Positions 8,827-18,147 of a stretch of 64,000 nucleotides of DNA are shown here, in pieces; within the stretch, counting starts at the first letter, position 1, and each line of letters begins with the position of its first letter. A program made the translations under genes and the position numbers. This DNA comes from Algicoccus sp048820935. Its GTDB lineage: Bacteria; Pseudomonadota; Gammaproteobacteria; Burkholderiales; Burkholderiaceae_B. The notes beneath the pieces were generated by a model, which did no database searches, was not told the DNA's origin, and saw only the letters and a program-made list of their open reading frames with translations. The stretch spans positions 186,001 to 250,000 of the forward strand of contig NZ_JBMERD010000003.1 of assembly GCF_048820935.1 (NCBI RefSeq). The letters run 5' to 3'.

Positions 8827-10035
8827 ATGAATATGCCTTTACAGGGCCTGCTGACACTCAATGCAGGTTCTTCCTCGATTAAGTTTTCAGTGTTTGTGCC
8901 GGAAACGTTGGAACAGCTGCTGGTCGGTGAGTTGGATGCCATTGGCAAACAGACCGTTTTAAAAGCTAAAAAGTCCAATGAGGTACCTTTGCGTCACGAT
9001 TGGCCCCAGGGCGAAGCGCCTCAGACGCATGGTTTAGCCTTGGCGTTTTTGATTGATTGGATTCAAGAGCAACTCGATGGCATTCAGGTGGTGGCGGTTG
9101 GTCATCGAGTTGTGCACGGTGGACAACAATACGATCAGCCCGTGCTCGTCAACGAAGAGGTGCTGCAACGACTGGTCGAGCTCGAGCCTTTAGCGCCGTT
9201 ACATCAGCCTCACAATGTGGCCGGCATTCGAGCAGCGTTAAGCGTCTTTCCGGATGTACCGCAAATTGCGTGTTTTGATACGGCGTTTCACTGCCATCAA
9301 CCCTTTGTGAAGGATTGCTTTGCATTGCCTCGCGCGCTGTACGACGAGGGCGTGCGCCGTTATGGATTTCATGGTCTTTCTTATGAATACATTGCTGGGC
9401 GCTTGGCGCAAGACTTTCCATTACATGCATCTGGTCGGGTCATTATTGCGCATTTGGGTAACGGTGCTTCGATGTGTGGCATGGTCAACGGACACTCTGT
9501 GACCTCGACCATGGGTTTTTCTGCACTCGATGGGCTGCCCATGGGGACGCGCTGTGGTCAGCTTGATCCTGGTGTCTTGTTATACCTTTTGCAAGACCGA
9601 GGAATGACGGCTCAAGAGATTTCAGATTTGCTCTACAAGGAATCTGGATTGAAAGGGATTTCAGGTATTTCGAACGATATGCGCACGTTACAAGCGTCTG
9701 ATGATCCAGCTGCCAAAGATGCCATCGATTACTTTATTTACCGACTCAAGCGTGAAATCGGTGCACTGACAGCGGCCTTGGAAGGTTTGGATTGCATTGT
9801 TTTCACAGGCGGCATTGGTGAGAACTCTGAAATGATTCGCCGTCGTGCACTACGGGATTTGGGCTGGTTGGGTGTAGAACTCGATGAACGAGCCAACGCA
9901 GACGGTGCCACTATTCTGTCGACACCGCGTTCGCGCGTACTATGCTTGCGTTTACCCACAAATGAAGAGCAAATGATTGTGCAGCATATGCAGAGTCTGC
10001 TCGACGCACAAGCCGCTTTGATGACAGAGTCCTGA
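8827..10035 (+). CDS. ackA: Acetate kinase
   Basis: Cytosolic enzyme of 402 residues that interconverts acetate plus ATP and acetyl phosphate plus ADP (the family also takes propionate). Motifs in order: LNAGSSSIKFSVF near the N-terminus, GHRVVHGG, FDTAFH, RYGFHGLSYEY, HLGNGASMCG, DGLPMGTRCGQLDPG, FTGGIGENS. These cover the ASKHA-fold phosphate and adenosine sites. ATG 8827 has GGAA upstream; a TTG one codon earlier is possible. No phosphotransacetylase gene (pta) is adjacent, unlike the common ackA-pta arrangement. The converging nudC gene ends 68 bases beyond the stop. Confidence 0.96.
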   Translation: MNMPLQGLLTLNAGSSSIKFSVFVPETLEQLLVGELDAIGKQTVLKAKKSNEVPLRHDWPQGEAPQTHGLALAFLIDWIQEQLDGIQVVAVGHRVVHGGQQYDQPVLVNEEVLQRLVELEPLAPLHQPHNVAGIRAALSVFPDVPQIACFDTAFHCHQPFVKDCFALPRALYDEGVRRYGFHGLSYEYIAGRLAQDFPLHASGRVIIAHLGNGASMCGMVNGHSVTSTMGFSALDGLPMGTRCGQLDPGVLLYLLQDRGMTAQEISDLLYKESGLKGISGISNDMRTLQASDDPAAKDAIDYFIYRLKREIGALTAALEGLDCIVFTGGIGENSEMIRRRALRDLGWLGVELDERANADGATILSTPRSRVLCLRLPTNEEQMIVQHMQSLLDAQAALMTES

Positions 10036-10103
10036 TATTGACGTTTTTGAACTCAGCGCTTTTGGGATCAACGCTTAAAGTCGGTTAATCGGGCGAAAGT
10101 GAT

Positions 10104-10883
10104 TCATTTGCCCGCCATCTCCCGAATAGCACCTTCGATTAAACGTCGGGCGATACTGACTCGATCTGGTAATCTGGGCAGATTGTCCAGATCAAACCAA
10201 TCAGCGGCTTCGATTTCATGCGGATCAATGCGAATGTCTCCATAAGCATGGTCAGCCAGAAACGCGACCATCAAAGAGTTGGGAAACGGCCAAGACTGAC
10301 TGTCAAAATAGCGCAGGTTTCTGATTTCGACGCCAACTTCTTCCATGACTTCGCGGTGAATGCAATCTTCAAGCGTTTCACCTGGCTCCACAAATCCTGC
10401 CAAAGCACTAAAGACGCCCGGTTTGAAATGAGGGCTGCGAGCTAACAATAATTGCGAGCCACGTCGCACAAGCACCATGATGGCTGGGGTAATGCGGGGG
10501 TAAGCGGTTAAACCGCATTGATGGCAACGCATCGCGTGTTCATGTTCAGCGATCTCGGTAGGGGTGCCACATCGCCCACAAAACCGATGGGTGGATTGCC
10601 AGTCGATGAGCTGAGTGGCACGACCTGCCAAAGCAAACGCTTTCGGACCGGCCACAGCGTAAAGCTGTCTAAGTGAAATGAGCTCAGCTGATAAATGCTC
10701 AGGTAGACGATCAATGTCTGTGGTGTAGCAAGGTGCGCCTTGCCACTGACCCACCCAGATGGGTGGCGTGTGATCATAGGTTAAGAACTCTGTTTGCAAT
10801 AGAAAATCAGGACCCTGTGGGCTTGAAATGTCGATCAGGATTTGTTTTTGATAGCGAACAATCCAGTAAGCATGTGGATCCAT
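10104..10883 (-). CDS. nudC: NAD(+)/NADH diphosphatase NudC
   Basis: Nudix hydrolase of 259 residues that splits NAD(H) to NMN(H) and AMP and can remove NAD caps from RNA. The start at 10883 (MDPHAYWIV) is preferred because GAGGAA lies about 10 bases upstream and the length fits the family; a longer frame reaches 11015 without support. A zinc ribbon uses Cys102, Cys105, Cys120 and Cys123 (FCGRCG, CHQCG). The Nudix box GFVEPGETLEDCIHREVMEE spans about 163-182. The NudC-specific motif follows as SQSWPFPNS at 195-203 (usually SQPWPFPxS). Confidence 0.93.
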   Translation of the reverse strand: MDPHAYWIVRYQKQILIDISSPQGPDFLLQTEFLTYDHTPPIWVGQWQGAPCYTTDIDRLPEHLSAELISLRQLYAVAGPKAFALAGRATQLIDWQSTHRFCGRCGTPTEIAEHEHAMRCHQCGLTAYPRITPAIMVLVRRGSQLLLARSPHFKPGVFSALAGFVEPGETLEDCIHREVMEEVGVEIRNLRYFDSQSWPFPNSLMVAFLADHAYGDIRIDPHEIEAADWFDLDNLPRLPDRVSIARRLIEGAIREMAGK

Positions 10884-11094
10884 GTTGCAAGCTTCCTCAC
10901 GTTGTCGGTCAATGGCTCTTTTTGACGATACCGCAAAAAATTTCTTGTTGGGGGATTTTCTTGCGATTGTCACAGAACCCATCGAAACCTTAGAAGTTCT
11001 TCTGTATATACTCATTCACGAGAATGCGTATTTGTGACTGGAATGACTGTTTTCAGGGTGCGCAATTCCTATCTGATTATTAAAAGAGTCACTG

Positions 11095-12543
11095 GTGTCT
11101 TCAAAAAAAGTTTCCGAGTCTTCCAAAGCAACGGAACGTCAACCGACCAATTCGCCCGAAGTTGGGGATAAGCCCATTTCCGCTAAGCGCGATCTTTTTC
11201 TGGCTCTTCTTGGCATTGCGTTCGCGTCCATCATCGCCGCTTTTGATGCGACGATTATCAGTACGATTTTGCCTCAAGTCGCGCAAGCACTGGATGGCAT
11301 GAGTTTGTATGCCTGGGTTGGGACAGGGTACTTTCTAGCGTCCTCGGTCAGTATTTTGATATTTGGTCGGCTTGGTGACTTATATGGCCGTAAGCCTTTA
11401 CTGCTCTTATCGTTGGTGCTCGTATCATTAGGATCAGCCCTATCGGGCCTCGCGCAAAGCATGGAGCAGTTGATTTTGTTTCGTGTTTTACAGGGTGTGG
11501 GCGGCGGCATGATGGTGGCGACTGCGTTTGCAGCACCCGCTGATTTGTTTCCTGATCCCAAAGAACGTGTGCGTTGGATGGTGGTGTTGTCTTCGACCTT
11601 TGCGATGGCCAGTGGCGTCGGACCCGTCCTAGGCGGTGCGATTACACAAAACTTTGGTTGGCGTGCAGCATTTTTTCTGATTCCGCTGATTGGCTGCATT
11701 TCGATGATTGTGATCTGGAAGTTTTTCCCCATGATCAAACCCCATCCGAATCGTCGCTTTAAACTCGATTGGTGGGGCGGCGCATTACTCATTGTGACAG
11801 TGGCAACACCTTTATTAGGCCTAGAATTCCTGACGGCTGAACACATCACAGTGTCTCGCTGGGTGGGTGTGATGTTGATTGTGACCGCAATTGTTGGGGG
11901 GGTTGTGTTGCTTAAAGTAGAGCGTCACGCACAAACACCTATTTTTCCGTTGCGGGTTTTGAATACAACCCAGGCGCGATTTCTGAATGTCTCAGCACTT
12001 CTCGCCGGTGCAGTTATGTTTATTCTGGTGTATTACATTCCGCTGCAATCACAGGATGTGTTTGGTTTTAGTCCGACTTTAGCGGGACTTTTAGTCTCTC
12101 CTTTAGTGGCGGGTATTCCGGTCGGCAGTATTATTAATGGCCGACTATTTCCACGTGAAGCCAACCCGCAACGTCTGATGATGCTGGGTAGTATTTTGTT
12201 AGGCGTGGGATGTGCACTGGCATTGACATTTTCTAAAGACGATGCGGTTTGGTACATGCTGACCGTGATGGGGTTGTGCGGACTTGGGCTGGGCTTTTTA
12301 TTACCCAACTTCACCCTATTTATGCAGATTGTGTGTGCCCGTAATGACATTGGCATGGGATCTGCACTGATTCAAACGATGCGAGCACTTGGGAGTGCTA
12401 TTGGGACTGCGGCTGTGGGTTCTTTGATTGTGCGTTTTTCAATCAACACGGGTTTACAAATTGGTTTGGTCGCTTGCGTCGCAATGTGTGCGGCGATCTG
12501 GTGGCTGAGTACACGCATACGCATGGAAAGTTTCACCCGTTAG
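11095..12543 (+). CDS. DHA2-family MFS drug exporter
   Basis: Inner-membrane proton-driven exporter of 482 residues, of the EmrB/QacA type with about 14 predicted helices. Markers: a polar N-terminal tail of about 35 residues, DATIISTILPQVAQAL, GRLGDLYGRKPLLL (motif A) and GVGPVLGGAITQNFGWRAAFFLIPLIG (motif C, antiporters). The start is GTG at 11095, with AAGAG a short distance upstream; no ATG is available in a suitable position. No EmrA-like membrane-fusion gene or local regulator is present, so the substrate is unknown. Confidence 0.9.
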   Translation: MSSKKVSESSKATERQPTNSPEVGDKPISAKRDLFLALLGIAFASIIAAFDATIISTILPQVAQALDGMSLYAWVGTGYFLASSVSILIFGRLGDLYGRKPLLLLSLVLVSLGSALSGLAQSMEQLILFRVLQGVGGGMMVATAFAAPADLFPDPKERVRWMVVLSSTFAMASGVGPVLGGAITQNFGWRAAFFLIPLIGCISMIVIWKFFPMIKPHPNRRFKLDWWGGALLIVTVATPLLGLEFLTAEHITVSRWVGVMLIVTAIVGGVVLLKVERHAQTPIFPLRVLNTTQARFLNVSALLAGAVMFILVYYIPLQSQDVFGFSPTLAGLLVSPLVAGIPVGSIINGRLFPREANPQRLMMLGSILLGVGCALALTFSKDDAVWYMLTVMGLCGLGLGFLLPNFTLFMQIVCARNDIGMGSALIQTMRALGSAIGTAAVGSLIVRFSINTGLQIGLVACVAMCAAIWWLSTRIRMESFTR

Positions 12544-12565
12544 GATCACCGCATTGTGGTCGGCT

Positions 12566-13342
12566 TTAGGCGTCTTTTTTAAGCCAAGGTGCCATGTATT
12601 GCGCGGGCTCACCGGTATCAAAGGCTTTGCCAAACTCGGTGATGGTGTCTTGGATGGCATCGGTCATGGGGAGTTGTTCCCAGCGGCGCATGAGACGCTT
12701 TTGTTGTGCCACAGCCTGAGGAGCTAGCTCACAAAACAGAGTGACCATGGCTTGTAGACGTTGATCGAGCTCATCGGCCGGCACTTCTTCCGTAATCAGT
12801 CCCCAGTCTAGGGCTTGTTTTGAGGTAACGAGTTCACCACTGAGTAACATCCAACGAGCTTGGGTGGAGCCGATCATGGCAGGCATCAAGACCGCATGAA
12901 TAACGGATGGAATGCCGACTTTGACTTCAGGCATACCAAACTGAGCGCCTTGGGCAGCTAGTCGGATGTCACATGCCATGGCCAGTTCCAGTCCACCACC
13001 CAAACACCAGCCAGGGATACGAGCGATGACTGGTGCTGGAAAGCGTCGAACGGCTTCACACAAATCGTGTAAGCCTGTGATGAATTTTTCTGCACTGATG
13101 CGTTCGAGCTTGGCCATTTCTTTAATGTCCGCGCCCGCCACAAAGGCTTTGTCGCCTTGACCACGCAGGGTCAGAACTCGGATGTCATCACGCAATGCCA
13201 ATTCTTTAAGTGCAGTGGTTAAATCCTGAATGACCGGTGTGCTCAGGATGTTTAGGTGGTTGTGACTGACAATCGTCAGGCAAGCCGCGCCTTGAGCATC
13301 CAGTGTGGCCTGAGCGTGAGGTAGTGTGATTAAAGATGTCAT
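12566..13342 (-). CDS. Enoyl-CoA hydratase/isomerase family protein
   Basis: Crotonase-fold enzyme of 258 residues. The start at 13342 is chosen for GAGGAT upstream; the frame extends 21 codons further. The oxyanion-hole segments AFVAGADIKEM and PGWCLGGGLELAMACDI are present, and both usual catalytic glutamates can be placed, in GGGLELA and in FGMPEVKVGIPS. It should therefore be a true hydratase or close relative, acting on a CoA thioester. It stands alone, converging on the DHA2 exporter, so its pathway is not shown by context. Confidence 0.9.
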   Translation of the reverse strand: MTSLITLPHAQATLDAQGAACLTIVSHNHLNILSTPVIQDLTTALKELALRDDIRVLTLRGQGDKAFVAGADIKEMAKLERISAEKFITGLHDLCEAVRRFPAPVIARIPGWCLGGGLELAMACDIRLAAQGAQFGMPEVKVGIPSVIHAVLMPAMIGSTQARWMLLSGELVTSKQALDWGLITEEVPADELDQRLQAMVTLFCELAPQAVAQQKRLMRRWEQLPMTDAIQDTITEFGKAFDTGEPAQYMAPWLKKDA

Positions 13343-13464
13343 GGTGAAGATCCTCAACGATGAAAGTGCGAATTTAAGCGAATGTTCAATCGTACAATGC
13401 GGCAAGCACCAGTCTCTTTGGCTATGGTGTTGAAACTGATATTAAAAGATTTCGCTAGGACGCC

Positions 13465-14844
13465 ATGAACGTACTCACAAAACCCGCTAGCTATGACAGC
13501 AATACCCCACAAAACGACTATCGCGCCTGGGCCGATCGCCTCTTTTGGGTCGGCGTTGTACTGGGGTGCGTGCTGTCTTGGTGGTATGCCTGCAACCAGA
13601 TTGTGGATGGTGACCAGCTACAAATGATCCACAAAGGGTATCTGGGTGCTTACGAGGGTACGTGGTTAAGTTTTGGTAATACAGCCAGTGTGGTGGGTAA
13701 TGTGCCGGGCTCACTTCTGGCTTGGGTGGTGGGTGTGCCCTTGATGGTGTGGGATTCCCCGTATGCACCCATGCTGCTACTGATTGTTTTGCGGTTGATT
13801 GGGTTTTTAATGCTCGACAACATTGTGCGCCAAGTTTATGGACAGCAGCCCTTGGCTCGCCTGGTCTTTCTATTGATGTGCTGGTTAAACCCCTGGTTTT
13901 TGTTTGACAGCTTGCTCTATAACCCCTCATACCTAATTTTTTGCGCTGGCTTACATGCTTGGACAGCGTTCAGAATGCAGACACAAAAGCATTTTGTTTG
14001 GATGGTTTTACATGTGTTGGCGATTGGTTTGGCTATGCAATTGCATTTTTCATGGCCTTTGCTGGTGTTTGTGTCGTTAATGCTGTTTTACCGAGGGGTC
14101 CTGAAGGTGAGCTGGCTGGGCGTGCTGGTCGCGCTGGCATTGATAGGTTGGAGCTTAATACCTTATTTAACACAGTTGATCGATAATCCCGAGATGGCTC
14201 GCCATACCGATCCCAATGCCCGTGAGCGCTATATCGGCTGGGGGGCTGTGCATGTCTACCCAGTCTTGAAGTCGGTCTTGTATTGGTTACGCTATGGTGC
14301 TTGGTCTTTTCCCAGTAAATTAGTGAACAGTACCGACTTTGCTTGGATTGGCGTCACGTTTGTTCAAATTTCACTGTCTTGGCTCTGGACGCTCTTGTTG
14401 GGGATTGTTGGGGCGATCACGGTCGTGATCTCACTGGTTGCGAATGTGACTGCATTTCGGGCAATTCGTCCGTTTTGGCGGCGTGATCTAAAACCTGTCA
14501 GTCCACAGACTTGGTTCTTGCTATATGCCTTGGCGGCGTTTGTGGCCGCGTTGATCAGTGCGGGCTTGGCGCCTATTGTGTTTAATTATTGGCATTTGAC
14601 GCTCATTTTTCCGTTTGCATTGTTTCCGATCTTGTACTGGGTGATGACATATTTGTCACGTAGTCTGAATGCCGTGCCCTATAGTTTATGCTGGGTGGGC
14701 GCGTTTTTGATTCTGGTGAATCTAGTGGCTTTGAATGACAGCCGTAAGTTTTCGTATGGAGTGAGTTATCAACAACAGACACAAGATTATGTCGAACAAA
14801 CATTCGGTTCGGATAAATCGGCCAATGCATGGATTGGCCGTTAA
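13465..14844 (+). CDS. Polytopic membrane protein, GT-C glycosyltransferase-like
   Basis: Membrane protein of 459 residues with about ten predicted helices. I do not recognise a named family with certainty. An acidic loop after the first helix (QIVDGDQ at about 45-51), followed by amphipathic sequence and helices ending in LNPWFLFDSLLYNPS, recalls the first periplasmic loop of PMT/ArnT-like GT-C glycosyltransferases, where an Asp is catalytic. That is a resemblance only. AGGA lies 4 bases before ATG 13465. The response-regulator gene starts 15 bases after its stop, so it may be cotranscribed with the two-component genes. Confidence 0.55.
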   Translation: MNVLTKPASYDSNTPQNDYRAWADRLFWVGVVLGCVLSWWYACNQIVDGDQLQMIHKGYLGAYEGTWLSFGNTASVVGNVPGSLLAWVVGVPLMVWDSPYAPMLLLIVLRLIGFLMLDNIVRQVYGQQPLARLVFLLMCWLNPWFLFDSLLYNPSYLIFCAGLHAWTAFRMQTQKHFVWMVLHVLAIGLAMQLHFSWPLLVFVSLMLFYRGVLKVSWLGVLVALALIGWSLIPYLTQLIDNPEMARHTDPNARERYIGWGAVHVYPVLKSVLYWLRYGAWSFPSKLVNSTDFAWIGVTFVQISLSWLWTLLLGIVGAITVVISLVANVTAFRAIRPFWRRDLKPVSPQTWFLLYALAAFVAALISAGLAPIVFNYWHLTLIFPFALFPILYWVMTYLSRSLNAVPYSLCWVGAFLILVNLVALNDSRKFSYGVSYQQQTQDYVEQTFGSDKSANAWIGR

Positions 14845-14859
14845 TGTGAGTCGATCGCG

Positions 14860-15567
14860 ATGACACAAGCTGGGACTTCTTTGCGTATTCTGATCGTGGA
14901 TGATGATCCGGATTTGCGACAGTTATTAAGTGCTTATCTCAGTAAGCATGGTTATGACACCGTGATGGCGGCGGATGCGGCTGATTTGGAAGCCAATATT
15001 GTGCGTTACGCCCCTGACTTAATTGTTTTAGATCGCATGTTGCCCAGTGGCGATGGGCTGGACGCCTGTCGTGATTTGCGCAATCGAGGTGAAGATGTGC
15101 CCATCATTCTGCTGACCGCCAAAGACGAATCAGTAGATCGGATTATGGGTCTTGAAAGTGGTGCCGATGACTATTTAGGCAAACCCTTTGATCCTCGTGA
15201 ATTATTGGCTCGGATTCAAGCTGTGCTTCGACGTAAAGCGGGTCCATCAGCCTTGCGACCTGCGCAAACGATCCAGTTTGGTGATTTTGTGTTTGATCAG
15301 ACCACTGAGCAATTGCGACGGGGTGGCGAACTGATTCATCTGACCAGTGGGGAGTTGAGTTTGCTAGGTGTTTTGATTCAGCATGCGGGCAAGCCATTGT
15401 CCCGTGAGCGGTTGTTGATTCTGGCACGTGATGATGAGGCAGGCGAACGCAATGACCGTGCCATCGATATTGCGATTTTACGTTTGCGTCGATTGTTGGA
15501 AGATGACCCCAAAAACCCGCGTTGGATACAGACTGTCTGGGGTGTGGGTTATCGGTTTATGCCATGA
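14860..15567 (+). CDS. ompR: OmpR-family response regulator
   Basis: Cytosolic DNA-binding regulator of 235 residues. Receiver domain about 8-122 with acidic pocket VDDDPD, phospho-acceptor Asp58 (LIVLDRML), Thr86 and Lys108 (GKPFDP). The winged-helix output domain (about 135-233) contains LTSGELSLLGVL and ends RWIQTVWGVGYRF. The sequence is closest in feel to OmpR (RIVGLE/GADDY region). Its stop overlaps the start of the kinase gene (ATGA), marking a cotranscribed pair. The target genes are not evident, but a Spy-like envelope protein gene lies downstream. Confidence 0.9.
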   Translation: MTQAGTSLRILIVDDDPDLRQLLSAYLSKHGYDTVMAADAADLEANIVRYAPDLIVLDRMLPSGDGLDACRDLRNRGEDVPIILLTAKDESVDRIMGLESGADDYLGKPFDPRELLARIQAVLRRKAGPSALRPAQTIQFGDFVFDQTTEQLRRGGELIHLTSGELSLLGVLIQHAGKPLSRERLLILARDDEAGERNDRAIDIAILRLRRLLEDDPKNPRWIQTVWGVGYRFMP

Positions 15568-16937
15568 GTATCTTGCGTAAACTGCTGCCAACCTCGTTTC
15601 GGACTCGTCTGATTTTGTTGATCTTAGGTGCGGTTTTATTGGCGCAAGCTCTGACGATATATGCGTTTGCCGTCTATCAACAAAACCAGGTGCAGACAGC
15701 TGCTGTCAATTTATTGGTGACCAGTATTCAGACGGTTCAAGCTGCGTTAGGTACGATGCCAGCGAATGAGCGAGCGCCTTTTGTGAACAATGTCTCTCAC
15801 GGGCAATGGCAGTTACTTGAGCGTGATTTACCTAGACATGCGCGGTTTCAATCTGAACGTGGATTGGAAGAGGTTTCGGCTGAGCAAATCACCTTGCGGC
15901 GTAGCTTGCGTCAGATGGCCAGGGCTGTGAATCGAGCGCTTGATCGAGGCTCCAGAATTGCAGTGACCGCGGGAGAACAACCCTTTTTGTATGTGTCGAT
16001 TCCTCAGACACAGACCACGTCACACCGTAGATCTGGACAATGGTTACAGATTCCACTTGATCGCATCGATCCACCACTGACCACACCATTACTGGCAGCT
16101 TGGTTGGCCAGTTTGGGTGTTTTGTTATTGGGGGTGGTGTGGTTTTCTTGGCATATTACTCGCCCATTAACCCGTTTAGTCCACGCTACTGATCGATTAG
16201 CCGCAGGTCAGCCCGAACCGGTTAAGCCTAGTGGTCCAGATGAAACACGTTTGCTGGGTGAGAAGTTCAACACGATGTTGGCAGCACTGGCGCAATCACA
16301 AAAAACACAGCGAACACTGCTGGCTGGCCTACCCCATGATTTGAAAGGGCCGCTGACTCGCATGGGGTTGCGCATTGAAATGAGTCAAGATGCTGATTTA
16401 CAGGCTGGTTTGCGACGTGATCTGGATGATATGCAGCGTATGGTTGAGCAGTTTTTGGCGTATCTACGAGGTCAGGATATTGACCGTTTTGAGCGCCAAT
16501 CCATTGATCTCAATGATTGGTTCCAGTTGCGCATGACAGATTGGAGCAAGCTCGGTAAACCCATCAAGTGGCACAAGACAGATGCCAAGATTCAAGTGTT
16601 GGCAGATCCAAATAGTCTGGATCGTTTGCTCAGTAATTTGATCGACAATGCGTTGGCGCATGGTGAACCGCCGGTACTGGTGACATTGACAACAGAAGGC
16701 CGACAAGCTGTTTTAAGCGTGGCTGATCAGGGTTTTGGTATTGAGCCTGCACACCAGTCTCGGGTTTTAGAGCCTTTTGAACGCGCCGATGATGCGAGAA
16801 CGCGCACCGGCAACGTGGGTCTAGGATTAAGTATCGTGCAGATGATTGTGAATGCCCATCAAGGCACACTACAGATGCATCAACAAGTAAGTGGTGGGTT
16901 TGTGGTTGAAGTGCGACTGCCTTTGCAAGAGGTTTGA
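15564..16937 (+). CDS. EnvZ-like sensor histidine kinase
   Basis: Membrane kinase of 457 residues from ATG 15564, which overlaps the regulator stop by four bases. Layout: helix about 13-35, periplasmic sensor region about 36-170, second helix about 174-195, HAMP (ITRPLTRLVHATDRLAAG), dimerisation domain with the acceptor His258 in GLPHDLKGPLTRM, then the ATP domain with N box LIDNALAHG, ADQGFGIEP and GNVGLGLSIVQMIV. The H box (GLPHDLKGPL) replaces the common S-H-E/D-L-R-T-P by a close variant seen in EnvZ relatives. It should phosphorylate the adjacent OmpR-like protein. The next gene begins within its stop codon. Confidence 0.9.
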   Translation: MSILRKLLPTSFRTRLILLILGAVLLAQALTIYAFAVYQQNQVQTAAVNLLVTSIQTVQAALGTMPANERAPFVNNVSHGQWQLLERDLPRHARFQSERGLEEVSAEQITLRRSLRQMARAVNRALDRGSRIAVTAGEQPFLYVSIPQTQTTSHRRSGQWLQIPLDRIDPPLTTPLLAAWLASLGVLLLGVVWFSWHITRPLTRLVHATDRLAAGQPEPVKPSGPDETRLLGEKFNTMLAALAQSQKTQRTLLAGLPHDLKGPLTRMGLRIEMSQDADLQAGLRRDLDDMQRMVEQFLAYLRGQDIDRFERQSIDLNDWFQLRMTDWSKLGKPIKWHKTDAKIQVLADPNSLDRLLSNLIDNALAHGEPPVLVTLTTEGRQAVLSVADQGFGIEPAHQSRVLEPFERADDARTRTGNVGLGLSIVQMIVNAHQGTLQMHQQVSGGFVVEVRLPLQEV

Positions 16938-16939
16938 TT

Positions 16940-17362
16940 GTGTCCGAATGCAGACAGAGCTATGGGATACGCCCTCAGTATCATTTGCGACAAAGCCCAC
17001 AAGGCTTGCTGGCTTGGGATGTGCGACGTCTGATTCGTCTGACAAGCAAATTGCCTGTGGTTGATTGGCCACTTGATCAGATCAAGGAGTTGGATGAACC
17101 GTATTGGTACCAAGATGAAACCAACCCACCCACTTGTCAATCCATTGCGGATCACATGCGTTTGGTGCAGGCGAGTGATCTGCGATATCCCATCATTCTT
17201 TGCTCAGAGGGATGACTAACGGATGGTATGCATCGAGTGGTGAAAGCGTATTTGCAAGGACGCACGAGTGTGTTGGCCTATCAGTTGCCTGTTCTACCCG
17301 AGCCAGATTATGTCGGTGTCGATCAGGATGATTTGCCGTACAACGAGGATGTCGACGTTTAA
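16940..17362 (+). pseudogene. ParB-like small protein gene interrupted by an in-frame TGA
   Basis: A 141-codon frame starts GTG 16940 (or TTG 16934, overlapping the kinase stop) and is broken by TGA at 17213-17215. The residues continue sensibly in the same frame after the stop: ..RYPIILCSEG, stop, LTDGMHRVVKAYLQGRTSVLAY.. to TAA at 17360. GxxxDGMHRVxKAxxxG recalls the ParB/Srx-like nuclease fold, and the stop falls where an Arg (CGA) would be natural. A single C-to-T change would create it. Either the gene is freshly inactivated, or a 91-residue N-terminal piece is made, or TGA is read through. I cannot exclude a sequencing error. Confidence 0.7.
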
Positions 17363-17369
17363 GACCAGT

Positions 17370-17411
17370 TCTAAATTAAAAATGCTCGGACATCGTGAGA
17401 TGCCCGAGCAT
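17370..17411 (-). terminator. Rho-independent terminator for the Spy-like gene
   Basis: On the minus strand, 33 bases after the stop at 17445, a hairpin (ATGCTCGG..CATC with GATG..CCGAGCAT) is followed by TTTTTAATTTAG. The U-run is on the minus-strand side only. Confidence 0.82.
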
Positions 17412-17444
17412 CAAGATCACTCAATGAGAAGACGTTTGAGTGTT

Positions 17445-18005
17445 TTATGAGGCCTGTTGTGCTGCGCGTTTGCCGCCTTTACGCTCACCACGTGCTTTTC
17501 TTTGCTCAAATCGATCTTTGTAATGTGTCTGAATGATGGACCGTTGATCGGCAGACAGGCTGTCCCAGAATCCTAACCATTGACCTTGGATTGTTTCGCG
17601 AGATTTCTGGAATTGTGCGAAACGCTCGTTTTGTTGTTCAAACATGGCCTTAGGATCAAAGTTGGGTGCAGCCTCTTTGTCGGCTTTGCGTAATTTCTGC
17701 ATGCGTTCACGATTGGCGTCGAACATTGCCTTTGAGGCTGTTTGAGCATCGTGGTATTTCAGCTTTTGTGCATCCGTCAACTTGAGCTGTTCAAGCACGG
17801 GTGCAGGTAATTGCATTTGCATGCCAGCGCCCATTTTAAAACCGCGGTCACCGTGTTTTTTGAATTGTTGGCAATTTTGGCCGCCACGTTGACTGTGGAA
17901 TTCGCCATCGTGTTTCTTGCCATGACCTTGTGCCATGGCAACGCCACTGGCGAGTGTGAGCGCCAAACCAGCGATGAGGGGGCGGATATAAGTTGCTTTA
18001 CGCAT
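17445..18005 (-). CDS. Spy/CpxP-like LTXXQ periplasmic protein
   Basis: Exported protein of 186 residues. The start at 18005 (MRKATYIRP) has AGGAG upstream and begins a signal peptide ending AMA before QGHGKK; a longer frame adds 14 polar residues. Two LTxxQ-like motifs are visible, LKLTDAQKLKY and LSADQRSIIQ, separated by a charged helical stretch, and the C-terminus is rich in Lys and Arg. Spy and CpxP family members are envelope-stress chaperones or feedback inhibitors of two-component kinases. Its position next to an OmpR/EnvZ-like pair fits such a role, but regulation is not shown. Confidence 0.82.
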   Translation of the reverse strand: MRKATYIRPLIAGLALTLASGVAMAQGHGKKHDGEFHSQRGGQNCQQFKKHGDRGFKMGAGMQMQLPAPVLEQLKLTDAQKLKYHDAQTASKAMFDANRERMQKLRKADKEAAPNFDPKAMFEQQNERFAQFQKSRETIQGQWLGFWDSLSADQRSIIQTHYKDRFEQRKARGERKGGKRAAQQAS

Positions 18006-18147
18006 CAGAGAACTCCTTTGTTCGTTGTGTTGATTGGACGATTCCATTGTGCGATTAAAGCTGTTTCAAAGGTATTACAGAATCTTCGAAAGTTGTTTCA
18101 AATTGTTACAAGGTGCTTACTAGATATGATGTCATAGGCTAGTGAGT

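Noticed and set aside
17213..17215. Selenocysteine or pyrrolysine at the internal TGA
   Set aside because: No SECIS-like hairpin just after it, and family sequence favours Arg; TGA does not encode pyrrolysine.
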